Of a stretch of DNA of 64,000 bases, positions 34,597 through 43,140 are shown one piece after another. Position numbers and translations under genes: made by a program. The notes beneath the pieces were generated by a model. That model worked only from the letters and a program-made list of their open reading frames with translations. It was not told the DNA's origin and made no database searches. Source of the stretch: UBA3069 sp050633465 (lineage in GTDB: Bacteria > Pseudomonadota > Alphaproteobacteria > Rhodobacterales > Rhodobacteraceae); the NCBI GenBank assembly GCA_050633465.1, contig JBOEGO010000012.1:124001-188000 (forward strand). The letters run 5' to 3'. Each line of letters begins with the position of its first letter. Position 1 is the stretch's first letter.

Positions 34597-35343
34597 ATGC
34601 AAGCCGCGCAAACCACTGTCGACCCGTCCGAAGTTGCCAAATTCGAGGCAATGGCCGCCGAATGGTGGGATCCGACCGGAAAATTCAAACCGCTGCACAT
34701 GATGAATCCCTGCCGGCTGGATTATATCACCCGCCAGATCGCCGGTGAATTCGGGCGGGATTTGTCAACCGATCGCCCGTTTGACGGGCTGCGCCTGCTG
34801 GATATCGGCTGTGGCGGCGGGTTATTGTCAGAACCCATGGCGCGGCTTGGTGCGACTGTCGTCGGGGCCGATGCGGCGGCGGGAAATATCCCCGTGGCGC
34901 AGGTTCATGCCGAACAATCCGGCCTGAATATCGACTATCGCAACATCACCGCCGAAGAAATGGCCGCCGCAGGCGAACGGTTTGACGTGGTGCTGAATAT
35001 GGAAGTGGTCGAACACGTATCCGACCCGCTGGCCTATCTGACGGCGGTGCATGATTTGCTGAAACCGGGCGGTTTGCACCTGTGTTCCACCATCAACCGC
35101 AATCCCAAATCCTTTGCCGTGGCTATTGTCGGTGCGGAATTTGTCATGCGGTGGCTGCCCAAGGGCACGCATCAATGGTCAAAATTCATCACACCGGATG
35201 AACTGTATGACCTGATCCGCAACGCGGGGCTGGATCCGGTGGATCGCAAGGGATTCGTGTTCAACCCGATCAGCTGGCAATGGTCGATTTCCGACAAGGA
35301 TCTGTCGGTGAACTATGTCACCGCCAGCCTGAAACCGGCTTAA
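34597..35343 (+). CDS. ubiG: Ubiquinone biosynthesis O-methyltransferase UbiG
   Basis: 248 residues from ATG 34597 with GGAG 8 bases upstream. ATG 34585 and 34540 are alternatives with weaker support. The start VDPSEVAKFEAMAAEWWDPT is diagnostic for UbiG. The SAM-binding motif I is LLDIGCGGGLLSEPMARLGA near residues 67-86, and NMEVVEHVSDP follows near 134. The enzyme carries out both O-methylation steps of ubiquinone synthesis. Its stop overlaps the convergent marR stop by 4 bases. Confidence 0.97.
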   Translation: MQAAQTTVDPSEVAKFEAMAAEWWDPTGKFKPLHMMNPCRLDYITRQIAGEFGRDLSTDRPFDGLRLLDIGCGGGLLSEPMARLGATVVGADAAAGNIPVAQVHAEQSGLNIDYRNITAEEMAAAGERFDVVLNMEVVEHVSDPLAYLTAVHDLLKPGGLHLCSTINRNPKSFAVAIVGAEFVMRWLPKGTHQWSKFITPDELYDLIRNAGLDPVDRKGFVFNPISWQWSISDKDLSVNYVTASLKPA

Positions 35344-35783
35344 TCCTCGGCTTCCAGTTTGACGCGCAATTCGCGCAGAATCGGCAGGGCGGCGCGCACC
35401 TTTTCGTCGCCCAGTTCGGCCACCAATTCGTTGATCATCGGGGCCATGGCATCAATTGCCGCGTCGCGGGCGCGTTTGCCTGCGGGGCTGATCGCGACCA
35501 TTTTGCGCCGCGCATCATCCCAATCGGGGCGGATGTGGATATATCCGGCCCATTCCAGTTTCGACAATGTGTTGGTCATCGCTCCACGCGTCACGTGAAA
35601 GCTTTTGGCCAGTTGCGCGGGGCTGCGCTCGTCGCTGGCGCGGGCCAGATTGTTCAGCACCGAAAAATGGCTGATTTCCATCCCTTTGGGCAACACACGC
35701 GTCAAACGGTTGCGCACCAGTTGATCGGCCGTCAGTATTTCGCTGAACAGGGCCACCGCAAGGGAGTTGCTGTTTTCATTCAT
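35340..35783 (-). CDS. MarR-family transcriptional regulator
   Basis: 147 residues. The winged helix-turn-helix covers about 40-110: SVLNNLARASDERSPAQLAK, then VTRGAMTNTLSKLEWAGYI, with the wing around DARRKMVAISPAGK. It is the last gene of comF-grxC-nit-marR and starts 4 bases inside the end of the hydrolase gene (ATGA overlap). The ligand and targets are not evident. Similar genes at this position are common in Rhodobacteraceae and no local operator was found. Confidence 0.9.
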   Translation of the reverse strand: MNENSNSLAVALFSEILTADQLVRNRLTRVLPKGMEISHFSVLNNLARASDERSPAQLAKSFHVTRGAMTNTLSKLEWAGYIHIRPDWDDARRKMVAISPAGKRARDAAIDAMAPMINELVAELGDEKVRAALPILRELRVKLEAED

Positions 35784-36613
35784 TCCGGTCTGTCGAACTC
35801 CCTGTCATGGTCTAGCGCCGCGATGCGATTGCGTGCTTTTGCCACTTCGGACAGGTCAAGATCAACAAAAGTCACGCAGGGTTTTGTGCCAGCATCAGCC
35901 AAAACTTCGCCCCAGGGGCTGATTACCATGCTGTGACCGTGGGTTTTTCGGGTTTTATCGGTGCTGGTCGGGTGGGTGCCACATTGCGCAGGGGCCAGCA
36001 CATAACACCCCGTTTCAATGGCACGGGCGCGCAACAGCGTTTCCCAATGGGCCGCGCCGGTGACGGGGGAAAATGCCGCAGGCACGGTCAGTATCTGCGC
36101 CCCTGCCTTGGCCAGCGCGCGGTGCAGATGCGGAAAACGTATATCGTAACAGATTGTCATGCCCAGCGTTGCCTGCGCCGTCCGGCCCAGAACAGCCCGC
36201 GTGCCGGGGCGATAGCCTGCTGATTCGCGGTAGGTTTCACTGGGCGATACATCCACATCGAACATATGGATCTTATCGTATTGCGCGGCGATGTCACCAT
36301 CCGGCCCGATCAGGAACGACCGATTGGCAAACCGCCCGTCGTCGTCGCGGGTTTTCAGGGCCAGCGATCCGATCAACAGCCAAACGCCCAGCGCCGCCGC
36401 CTGTTCGCGCAGCGCGGCCAGCGTCGGGTCATCATCCTGATGGCGCAACACCGCGTTCTGGCGGTCCCGCGACCCTGACAGGCAATTCGTCACCTCGGGG
36501 GTCAGGATCAGGTCGGCACCGCCCGCTGCGGCTTCTGCCACCATGCCTTGGGTGATCGTCAGATTTGCCAACGGGTCATCGCCCGATGTCATCTGCAACA
36601 GCGCGGCGCGCAT
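35780..36613 (-). CDS. Carbon-nitrogen hydrolase (nitrilase/omega-amidase family)
   Basis: 277 residues with the full catalytic triad: Glu40 (LTPEVTN), Lys114 (QYDKIHMFDV) and Cys155 (GMTICYDIRFP). It resembles the Nit1/Nit2 branch, where enzymes hydrolyse deaminated glutathione or omega-amides such as alpha-ketoglutaramate. The adjacent glutaredoxin gene, 3 bases upstream, makes deaminated glutathione a reasonable guess. It overlaps marR by 4 bases. Substrate assignment is by context only. Confidence 0.9.
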   Translation of the reverse strand: MRAALLQMTSGDDPLANLTITQGMVAEAAAGGADLILTPEVTNCLSGSRDRQNAVLRHQDDDPTLAALREQAAALGVWLLIGSLALKTRDDDGRFANRSFLIGPDGDIAAQYDKIHMFDVDVSPSETYRESAGYRPGTRAVLGRTAQATLGMTICYDIRFPHLHRALAKAGAQILTVPAAFSPVTGAAHWETLLRARAIETGCYVLAPAQCGTHPTSTDKTRKTHGHSMVISPWGEVLADAGTKPCVTFVDLDLSEVAKARNRIAALDHDREFDRPE

Positions 36614-36616
36614 CCC

Positions 36617-36874
36617 CTAACCCGCCAGCAGGGCATCAAGTTTGCCCGCACGCTCCAACGCGTTCAGATCGTCAAACCCGCCCACATGGGTGTCACCAAT
36701 GAAAATCTGCGGCACGGTGTGGCGGCCATTGGCGCGCTGCATCATTTCCTGACGGCGCTCGGGGTTGGTCATCACGTCCACCTCGGCAAAGCTGACACCT
36801 TTTTGGGTCAGCAGCCGTTTGGCGGCGTGGCAAAAACCACAAATCGGCGTGGTATACAGTTCGACGGGTTGCAT
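36617..36874 (-). CDS. grxC: Glutaredoxin 3 (dithiol)
   Basis: 85 residues, the usual size. The active site is Cys12-Gly-Phe-Cys15 (YTTPICGFCHAAKRLL); CPYC is more common, so the CGFC form is a mild variation seen in alphaproteobacteria. The glutathione-binding TVPQIFIGDTHVGGFDDL block (about 52-70) is intact. It reduces protein disulfides and glutathione adducts in the cytoplasm. It lies between comF and the carbon-nitrogen hydrolase in one operon. Confidence 0.95.
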   Translation of the reverse strand: MQPVELYTTPICGFCHAAKRLLTQKGVSFAEVDVMTNPERRQEMMQRANGRHTVPQIFIGDTHVGGFDDLNALERAGKLDALLAG

Positions 36875-36913
36875 GGCATTTCCTTGGATTGCTTGTTCGC
36901 TATTCCAAAGGAT

Positions 36914-37636
36914 TTAGGCATCCTTTGCAACGCGCGCCAGTGTCAGAGCGCAAACTCTGGCGGCGCCTGCCTGCAAACAGGCCTGTGACGCAGCGGCCAA
37001 AGTCGCCCCCGAGGTCATAACATCATCAACCAGCAACACCTGCCGCCCGATCAGCCTGCGCCGCCGTTTGGGATGCACGGTGATCGCCCCATCCAGCGTT
37101 TCAAACCTTTCGTCCCGCGTCTTCCCCTCCAGCGATACAGTGCGGCGCGGGCGTTGCAGCAGGTCGGCGCACCACGGCAGGCCCGTTTCATCCGCCACCG
37201 CGCCCGCCAACAGGGCCGATTGGTTATAGCGGCGTTTCAGCATCCGCAGCCAATGCAGCGGGATTGGCGCGATCAGCATCTTTTCCGTCAATATCGGTCG
37301 CGCGGCGCGGGCCATCCACGAGGCAGCCGGGCGCACGATATCATGCCTGTCGCCATGTTTCAGCGCCAGAACCAGACGCCGCCCGTTGTCCTTGTATTCC
37401 AGTGCGGCGCGCCCCCTGTCCCAGGGGCGCGGCACGGTCAGACATTCGTCGCACATGACCACCCTGCCCTCGTCCTCTCCGGGTAATGGCAGGCCGCAGC
37501 AATCACACACCAACCCGCCGGTGAACGGCGTTTCACGCCAACAATCGCCGCATAATCCGAATTCGCTGTCCACCGTGTCACCACAGGCCAGACAGCGCGG
37601 GGGGTAGACCATTCGCAGCGCGGTTTGTAATGGCAT
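36914..37636 (-). CDS. comF: ComF-family phosphoribosyltransferase-like protein
   Basis: 240 residues. The N-terminal zinc-finger region has paired cysteines (CLACGDTVDSEFGLCGDC, then CDCCGLPLPG and MCDEC). The C-terminal PRTase fold has the PRPP loop VLLVDDVMTSGATLAAAS near 194-211. Relatives act in DNA uptake in competent bacteria, but most alphaproteobacterial members have no tested role. It is first in comF-grxC-nit-marR and its start overlaps the 5' region of the divergent methyltransferase gene. Confidence 0.92.
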   Translation of the reverse strand: MPLQTALRMVYPPRCLACGDTVDSEFGLCGDCWRETPFTGGLVCDCCGLPLPGEDEGRVVMCDECLTVPRPWDRGRAALEYKDNGRRLVLALKHGDRHDIVRPAASWMARAARPILTEKMLIAPIPLHWLRMLKRRYNQSALLAGAVADETGLPWCADLLQRPRRTVSLEGKTRDERFETLDGAITVHPKRRRRLIGRQVLLVDDVMTSGATLAAASQACLQAGAARVCALTLARVAKDA

Positions 37637-37658
37637 GGAAACATCCTATCCTTGGAAC

Positions 37659-38489
37659 ATGAGCAAAATGGCGAACGCACCTATCCTGACCGACCGGAGA
37701 GCATTGGAACGCAACCGCACCCGCGCCATGCGCCAGCCCGCCCTGTTCCTGCACGACACCGCCGCCGAGGAACTGGAGCATCGCCTGAGTATGGTTAACA
37801 GGCGGTTTAATTCTGCCGCCATCATCAGCGGTTTTCCCGATTTCTGGCGCGGATTTCTGCCCGATGCGACCCATGTCAGCGATACTGATGTGCTGTCACT
37901 GGAACCCGAAACATACGATCTGGTGATTCATGCCATGGCGCTGCATTGGGCAAATGACCCTGTGGGGCAGGTGATTCAGGCACGCCGCGCATTGAAACCC
38001 GATGGGCTGTTCCTCTCCGTCGCCTTTGGCGGGCGCACCCTGCATGAATTGCGTGCCGCGCTTGCCACTGCTGAATCCGAAGTGACCGGCGGCCTGTCGC
38101 CCCGCGTCGCACCCATGGCGGAAATCCGCGATATGGGGGCGCTGTTGCAACGCGCCGGTCTGGCCCTGCCCGTGGCCGACAGCCTGCCCCTGAATGTGAC
38201 CTATGCCAGCCCCCTGCACCTGATGCGCGAATTGCGCCAGATGGGGGAAAACAACGCGCTGAATGATCGACTGCGCCGTCCGACCCGGCGCAAAATTATC
38301 CTGCGCGCTGCCGAAATATACGCGCAGGCCCACGGCACCGAAAATGGCCGCATCCCAGCCACGTTTGAATTGATATTCCTGTCAGGCTGGGCGCCCGACG
38401 ACAGCCAACCCAAACCTCTGCGCCCCGGATCGGCCAGCGCACGGCTGGCAGATGCGCTGAATGCGCGCGAAACCAAGCTGCCGGATTGA
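37659..38489 (+). CDS. Methyltransferase-like protein (NDUFAF5/BioC-related) lacking motif I
   Basis: 276 residues from ATG 37659; ATG 37668 and 37635 are alternatives. The fold continues from motif II on (LEPETYDLVIHAMALHWAND, then QARRALKPDGLFLSVAFGG), matching the SAM-methyltransferase/NDUFAF5-like family of alphaproteobacteria. The glycine-rich SAM loop expected near residue 40-60 is absent; the region reads RFNSAAIISGFPDFWRGFLP. It may therefore be a non-methylating relative; human NDUFAF5 hydroxylates a complex I subunit. It diverges from comF and precedes hemH by 67 bases. Confidence 0.8.
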   Translation: MSKMANAPILTDRRALERNRTRAMRQPALFLHDTAAEELEHRLSMVNRRFNSAAIISGFPDFWRGFLPDATHVSDTDVLSLEPETYDLVIHAMALHWANDPVGQVIQARRALKPDGLFLSVAFGGRTLHELRAALATAESEVTGGLSPRVAPMAEIRDMGALLQRAGLALPVADSLPLNVTYASPLHLMRELRQMGENNALNDRLRRPTRRKIILRAAEIYAQAHGTENGRIPATFELIFLSGWAPDDSQPKPLRPGSASARLADALNARETKLPD

Positions 38490-38556
38490 CGCAGCGCATC
38501 AATCCACTATGTCCGGTGAAACCCATGCCAGTCTGACAATGTAAAGGAAGCGCAGG

Positions 38557-39612
38557 ATGACCGAAACGACACAGGCCACCCGCCCCGAACACGCGCCCGA
38601 GGACCACCCAAAGGTGCCCGCGCAAAAAATCGGCATCCTGCTGGCCAATCTGGGCACGCCGGACAATTACGATTACTGGTCGATGCGCCGCTACCTGAAC
38701 GAGTTCCTGTCGGACAAACGGGTGATCGACATTGCATCATGGAAATGGCAACCCCTGCTGCAACTGATCATCCTGACCAAACGCCCCTTTACCAGCGGCA
38801 AAAATTACAAATCCATCTGGAACCACGAACAGGGCGAAAGCCCCCTGATGACCATCACCAAAGACCAGACCGCCGCCATGAAACAGGCGATGAAGGCACG
38901 CTATGGCGATCAGATCATGGTGGATTTCTGCATGCGTTATGGCAATCCGTCTACCGCATCAAAGCTGCGCGAAATGGTTAAGGCAGGCTGTCAGAAAATC
39001 CTGTTTGTGCCTTTGTATCCGCAACAGGCCGGGGCCACATCCGCCACCGCGAATGATGAATTTTTCCGCGCCCTGATGCAGGAAAAACAGCAACCCGCCG
39101 TGCGCACCATCCCCCCCTATTTCGATCATCCGCTGTATATCGAGGCCTTAGCGAAATCGGTCGAAACCGCCTATGCCGGGCTAGAGAAAAAGCCCGATAT
39201 GCTGGTCTGTTCCTATCACGGCATGCCAAAACGGTATCTGCTAGAGGGCGACCCCTATCATTGCCAATGCCAGAAAAACACGCGCCTGTTAAAGGAACGT
39301 CTGGGCTGGGATGACACGCAAATCACCACCACATTCCAATCCGTATTCGGACGCGAGGAATGGTTAAAACCCTATACCGTCGATCACGTCGCCGATCTGG
39401 CGCGTGACGGCAAAAAGAACATCGCGGTGATCGCCCCCGCCTTCAGCGCCGATTGCATCGAAACACTGGAAGAGATCAACGAAGAAATCGCCGAAAGTTT
39501 CGAACATGCGGGTGGCGAGCAATTCACCTATATCCCCTGCCTGAACGACCAACCCGCCCATATCGAGGCATTGGTTGCCATCGTGGAAAACGAATTGCGC
39601 GGCTGGATCTAA
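38557..39612 (+). CDS. hemH: Ferrochelatase
   Basis: 351 residues. It inserts Fe2+ into protoporphyrin IX to make haem, at the inner membrane surface. Recognisable blocks are IGILLANLGTPDNYDYWSMR, the CMRYGNPST block near 128, CSYHGMPKRYLLEGDPY near 223 (the catalytic His in SYHG) and APAFSADCIETLEEINEE near 287, carrying the conserved Glu. The N-terminal 25 residues are a non-conserved charged extension. AAGGAAGCGCAGG precedes ATG 38557. Its stop overlaps the convergent DUF2269 gene by 4 bases. Confidence 0.97.
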   Translation: MTETTQATRPEHAPEDHPKVPAQKIGILLANLGTPDNYDYWSMRRYLNEFLSDKRVIDIASWKWQPLLQLIILTKRPFTSGKNYKSIWNHEQGESPLMTITKDQTAAMKQAMKARYGDQIMVDFCMRYGNPSTASKLREMVKAGCQKILFVPLYPQQAGATSATANDEFFRALMQEKQQPAVRTIPPYFDHPLYIEALAKSVETAYAGLEKKPDMLVCSYHGMPKRYLLEGDPYHCQCQKNTRLLKERLGWDDTQITTTFQSVFGREEWLKPYTVDHVADLARDGKKNIAVIAPAFSADCIETLEEINEEIAESFEHAGGEQFTYIPCLNDQPAHIEALVAIVENELRGWI

Positions 39613-40076
39613 ACAGGTTTCGCCAGCATCAGCCAGACAATGGCCAGAACGGCCCCAAAGGCCGGAATGCCCAGTGCAAACCAGATGCGAAACAGGCGGT
39701 CGTATTCCGGCGGCAGCGCGGTGCCAGCATCGCGTGCCTGTTCCGCCAGCCGTTTCATTTTGATCTGAATCCAGACAACGGGAAGCCAGCACGCCCCGAT
39801 CAGAATATATAACAACAGCGCCCAGAACACCCAGCCGTTGGTCAGGGGCCAGCCCGCGTTTTGCGCCAGAATCCAACCGGTTAGCGGTTGCAGCACCGCT
39901 GCCGTGGCGGTGAACACAGTATCAGCCAGCACCACAATGCCCGCCACATGGGCGACCAGCACCGGATCGCGGGTGCGGTGCGAAATCAGCATGAAAAATG
40001 CGATGCCCGCGCCCGTCCCCAACAACACGCAGGCCCCGATCACATGCAGATAAAGAGCGACGAAATGGGTGCTCAT
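39609..40076 (-). CDS. DUF2269-family integral membrane protein
   Basis: 155 residues with four membrane helices (about 7-29, 44-68, 80-103, 130-152). The start MSTHFVALYLHVIGACVLLG, with His11, is typical of DUF2269, a family related in shape to small haem- or copper-handling membrane proteins but of unproven function. It overlaps the upstream SDR-DoxX gene by 4 bases, so the two are coupled. Similar pairs occur in other proteobacteria, suggesting a joint membrane role. Confidence 0.85.
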   Translation of the reverse strand: MSTHFVALYLHVIGACVLLGTGAGIAFFMLISHRTRDPVLVAHVAGIVVLADTVFTATAAVLQPLTGWILAQNAGWPLTNGWVFWALLLYILIGACWLPVVWIQIKMKRLAEQARDAGTALPPEYDRLFRIWFALGIPAFGAVLAIVWLMLAKPV

Positions 40077-41362
40077 CTATCCGAAACCAGCAGGGCCACG
40101 ATGGCGGACAATGCGATACCGGGCAGGACCTTGACCATGGGGCCAAGCGGATCAAGCCACAGATCGGGCGCAAAAACCGCCGCCCCGACGATATAGGCCA
40201 GCGATACCGCAATGGTGCCCAGCGCCGCACGGCGGGCAAGCCGCCGAATCAGCAGGCCCAAACCCAGGGCGATATCCACAACCCCCCCCGTCAGGACAAA
40301 ACCCGTGGCCCAATTCGCGGTGAACCCGCGTGCTGTCAGGGCCTCGCTCGCGGTGCCTGCTTGCACCAATCCGATGATGCCCGACAGCAACCAAAACAGG
40401 CTGAGCACCCCGATCGACAGCGGCAATAGCAGGTAAAGGTGCGCAAACCAGCGTTCTTGTTGCGTTGACGGCAGATCGTTCAGGGTTTGCGTCAGGCTAC
40501 GGCAGGGCGGGCCGGGCCATGTGGTCGCATCGCCAACCACCCCTGCGCGCAGCGATTCCAAGGCCGTGCTGCGCAAGGGTGACCGCCAACCCAACCAGCC
40601 CAAGCCATCAGCGATCCGTGCCGTCACGCCCAGCATCCATGCAGGAACCCTGATCGCGTTGCGCCATTCCGGCAGACCCAGCCATGCCCGCATCCGACGT
40701 TGCAGATCATCGAAATCATGCACTCTGCCTTCGGTCAGGTCTGCCATCAGCCCATTGGGCAACGCACCATTGACCGCCATCACAACCGCGCCCGCCACGT
40801 CATCAACATGCACGGTTTGGACCCTTGCACCGGACAGGGCGCGGAAATGGGCAAAAGGCAGCGCGGCACTGGCACGCAGTAATGCAGTCCCGCCATAGGC
40901 CGCAGGCGACAAAACCAGCGTCGGGCGCAGGATCACCCAGTGCGGAGCAGAGCGCATGATCGCCGCGTCGCCCTTGGCCTTGCTGCGCATGAATTCGGTG
41001 GGGGCGACAGGCGACACACCGGCGGCAGAAACCTGCACCAGCAATGTATCACGTCCTGTCAGGGCGGCGGCCAATCGCGTGGGCATATCGGCGTGGATCG
41101 CGGTTAGGCTGTCACGCAACCCGTCCTGCAAGGCACCGGCGCAGTTCACCACTGCATCGACCCCCTGCAAATCCCGCGCCCAATCAGCCTGATCCATCTG
41201 CGCCAGATCACGGATCATCCATTGCACGGAATCAGGCAGGTGACGGGTGGCGGCAAGGTTGCGCCCTACTCCGATCACGCGATGCCCCTGCGCCAGCAAT
41301 GCACGGGTGCAGGCCGATCCGATCAACCCATAAGCCCCGAGGATCATAACTGTTTTTGCCAT
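40073..41362 (-). CDS. NAD(P)-binding epimerase-like domain fused to DoxX-like membrane domain
   Basis: 429 residues from ATG 41362 (MAKTVMILGAYGLIG). The N-terminal 290 residues form an extended short-chain dehydrogenase fold (TVMILGAYGLIGSACTRALL, then NCAGALQ near 85) of the type seen in complex I NDUFA9-like and epimerase proteins. The last 130 residues hold four membrane helices of the DoxX-like type (LYLLLPLSIGVLSLFWLLSG onward). The active-site Tyr-X3-Lys is not obvious, so redox or binding roles are both possible. It is coupled to the DUF2269 gene. Confidence 0.85.
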   Translation of the reverse strand: MAKTVMILGAYGLIGSACTRALLAQGHRVIGVGRNLAATRHLPDSVQWMIRDLAQMDQADWARDLQGVDAVVNCAGALQDGLRDSLTAIHADMPTRLAAALTGRDTLLVQVSAAGVSPVAPTEFMRSKAKGDAAIMRSAPHWVILRPTLVLSPAAYGGTALLRASAALPFAHFRALSGARVQTVHVDDVAGAVVMAVNGALPNGLMADLTEGRVHDFDDLQRRMRAWLGLPEWRNAIRVPAWMLGVTARIADGLGWLGWRSPLRSTALESLRAGVVGDATTWPGPPCRSLTQTLNDLPSTQQERWFAHLYLLLPLSIGVLSLFWLLSGIIGLVQAGTASEALTARGFTANWATGFVLTGGVVDIALGLGLLIRRLARRAALGTIAVSLAYIVGAAVFAPDLWLDPLGPMVKVLPGIALSAIVALLVSDR

Positions 41363-41393
41363 ACCCCTGCCCCACACCTGTCACACGCAAAAG

Positions 41394-41421
41394 AAAAGGC
41401 GGTGGAAACCCACCGCCTTTT
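41394..41421. terminator. Rho-independent terminator after the 61-residue protein gene
   Basis: AAAAGGCGGTGG (41394-41405) pairs perfectly with CCACCGCCTTTT (41410-41421) around an AAAC loop. It lies 27 bases after the stop of the small secreted protein (minus strand) and just upstream of the SDR-DoxX gene. Confidence 0.88.
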
Positions 41422-41447
41422 CCGATCTTTCAAAGCGTACCGACTAA

Positions 41448-41633
41448 TTAGTCAGCTGCAACCACGGCTGCCACAACTGCCAGCAGCAGCAGGGGAACCA
41501 GGATACCGCCTGCCGAAGAGCTGGAAGCTTCTTCAACGATGACGGGTGCTTCCATCACGGGCTCGGCGTAGTTGCCGGCAAATGCGGTCGAAGCGGCAGC
41601 TGTCAGAGCAGCGGCAAGAACGAGTTTCTTCAT
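41448..41633 (-). CDS. Small secreted or membrane protein, 61 residues
   Basis: MKKLVLAAALTAAASTAFAG is a clear signal peptide, cut after AFA. The mature 41 residues run NYAEPVMEAPVIVEEASSSS and then a hydrophobic tail GGILVPLLLLAVVAAVVAAD, which may be a membrane helix at the very C-terminus. AGGA lies upstream of ATG 41633, and a strong terminator follows. I recognise no named family. Its abundance-type layout (own promoter region and terminator) suggests a well expressed envelope peptide. Confidence 0.75.
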   Translation of the reverse strand: MKKLVLAAALTAAASTAFAGNYAEPVMEAPVIVEEASSSSAGGILVPLLLLAVVAAVVAAD

Positions 41634-41783
41634 TATAGTATCCTCCAGATGTTCGCTTGGCGTCATACCTTTTTGGCGACGACAAGCACCCAAGACTTAA
41701 CCTCGTAACTTGGATAAAGCAGCAAATCGCTGCAATTGCAAACCCAAGTTAATGACCTTGTAACGGGTCGCGTCAGAATGTCG

Positions 41784-42383
41784 TCAAATAAGCAACACTT
41801 GGGTTCCGACGCTGGTTGCGGCGAACAGTTGGGCGATATGTTCATTATACAAACCGATGCAGCCATTCGACGAACGACGCCCGATTTTGCGCGTGTCATG
41901 CGTGCCGTGAATGCGGTAATAGGTCCATCCCAGATACAGAGCATGGGTGCCAAGCGGATTATCCGGGCCAGCATCGACAAAATCCGGCCATTCGGGATTG
42001 CGCTTTTTCATCGACGGGGTGGGCCGCCATGTCGGGCCTTCGACCTTGCGCACAACGGTGGTGCGGCCACGGCGTGTCAGGTCCTCGGTCAGGGGAACAG
42101 AGGAAGGATAGAGCCGATATTCGCCGCCCTCGTTCCAGAAATGCAAGGCGCGGCTGTCGATATCGACCAATATCGCGCCCTTGTTCAGATTGCTAAAATA
42201 GGGCTGCCATTCCAGCGTGCGGAACGACGAAATGTTGCGGCGCACAGCCTGGCTTATCTCGCGCTCTACCTCGACCGTGCCAGCGCCATTCACATCCTGA
42301 GCAATTGCAGGCGCGGCCAAAAGCGATGCACCACCCGCAAGAAACGCGCGGCGGCTGAAACCATTTTTCAAATCATTAGTCAT
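41784..42383 (-). CDS. L,D-transpeptidase (YkuD) with Tat-type signal
   Basis: 199 residues. The N-terminus has a twin-arginine motif SRRAFL (10-15) and hydrophobic stretch cut near APAIAQ. The YkuD domain (about 60-195) ends with the active site: His159 (RIHGTHD) and Cys175 (SSNGCIGLYN). Such enzymes make 3-3 peptidoglycan cross-links or attach proteins to the wall. It diverges from the CAP lipoprotein across 172 bases. Tat targeting of this family is common in alphaproteobacteria. Confidence 0.93.
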   Translation of the reverse strand: MTNDLKNGFSRRAFLAGGASLLAAPAIAQDVNGAGTVEVEREISQAVRRNISSFRTLEWQPYFSNLNKGAILVDIDSRALHFWNEGGEYRLYPSSVPLTEDLTRRGRTTVVRKVEGPTWRPTPSMKKRNPEWPDFVDAGPDNPLGTHALYLGWTYYRIHGTHDTRKIGRRSSNGCIGLYNEHIAQLFAATSVGTQVLLI

Positions 42384-42555
42384 TTTCTATCTCCGAGGGT
42401 CAGCTTTCCCTATATCACCACCTTAATATGGCGCGAAAGCCGCAGTCGCAAATCAAACCAATGTCATCAGTCAGTTCACGCCGATGTGGGTTTGATTAGC
42501 AACGCAAGCCGCGATAGGTGATTATGAAACGCACAAAACAGGGTGGCACGGTGAT

Positions 42556-43065
42556 ATGGCACGTTTGATTGGTCTACTGGTATCGGCATTATTTCTATTG
42601 GCGGCCTGCGCCGAACCGACGCCGACCATGGGGCCGGATGGTAAACCCCTGCCACGCATGTATCGGATTGCGCCGGGCAACACCGGCAAAATCCAATACC
42701 GGATGCTAGATTCAGTGAATTCCCTACGGGCCGCCGCCGGTGCGGGGCCGGTGGAGTTGAACGCCAAACTGAACGCCGCCGCCGCCACCCATGCCCGCGA
42801 TATGTCGGCCCAGAATCGCCCCTGGCATTTCGGGTCTGACGGATCATCCCCGATCGACCGTGTGCAGCGCGTGGGTTACACGGGCCATCTGGTCGGCGAG
42901 GCCATTTCCGAAACCTATGAAACCGAGGTCGAAACCCTGTCCGCATGGATGGAGGATGATCCCTCGCGCCGCGTGATACTGGACAAAAGCGCCACGCAAA
43001 TGGGGTTTGAATGGTATCAGGAATCCAACGGAAAAATCTGGTGGACGCTGATTTTGGGCGGCTGA
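42556..43065 (+). CDS. CAP/SCP-domain lipoprotein
   Basis: 169 residues. The lipobox LLAAC places the lipid-modified Cys at 18, so the protein is anchored in a membrane facing the periplasm. The CAP domain (about 50-165) has MLDSVNSLRAAAGAGPVELN, AAATHARDMSAQNRPWHFG and GEAISETYETEVETLSAWMED, resembling the YkwD-type secreted proteins. The function of bacterial CAP proteins is mostly unknown. It is flanked by two L,D-transpeptidase genes, hinting at a cell-wall role. Confidence 0.9.
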   Translation: MARLIGLLVSALFLLAACAEPTPTMGPDGKPLPRMYRIAPGNTGKIQYRMLDSVNSLRAAAGAGPVELNAKLNAAAATHARDMSAQNRPWHFGSDGSSPIDRVQRVGYTGHLVGEAISETYETEVETLSAWMEDDPSRRVILDKSATQMGFEWYQESNGKIWWTLILGG

Positions 43066-43087
43066 TCCACCGCGCCGATATGCATTG

Positions 43088-43118
43088 AAAAGCCCCGCCG
43101 GTTCCGGACGGGGCTTTT
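43088..43118. terminator. Bidirectional terminator between CAP lipoprotein and second L,D-transpeptidase
   Basis: AAAAGCCCCG (43088-43097) pairs with CGGGGCTTTT (43109-43118) around an 11-base loop; it serves both convergent genes. Confidence 0.9.
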
Positions 43119-43140
43119 TCATTTCTACATCGCTGCACAG

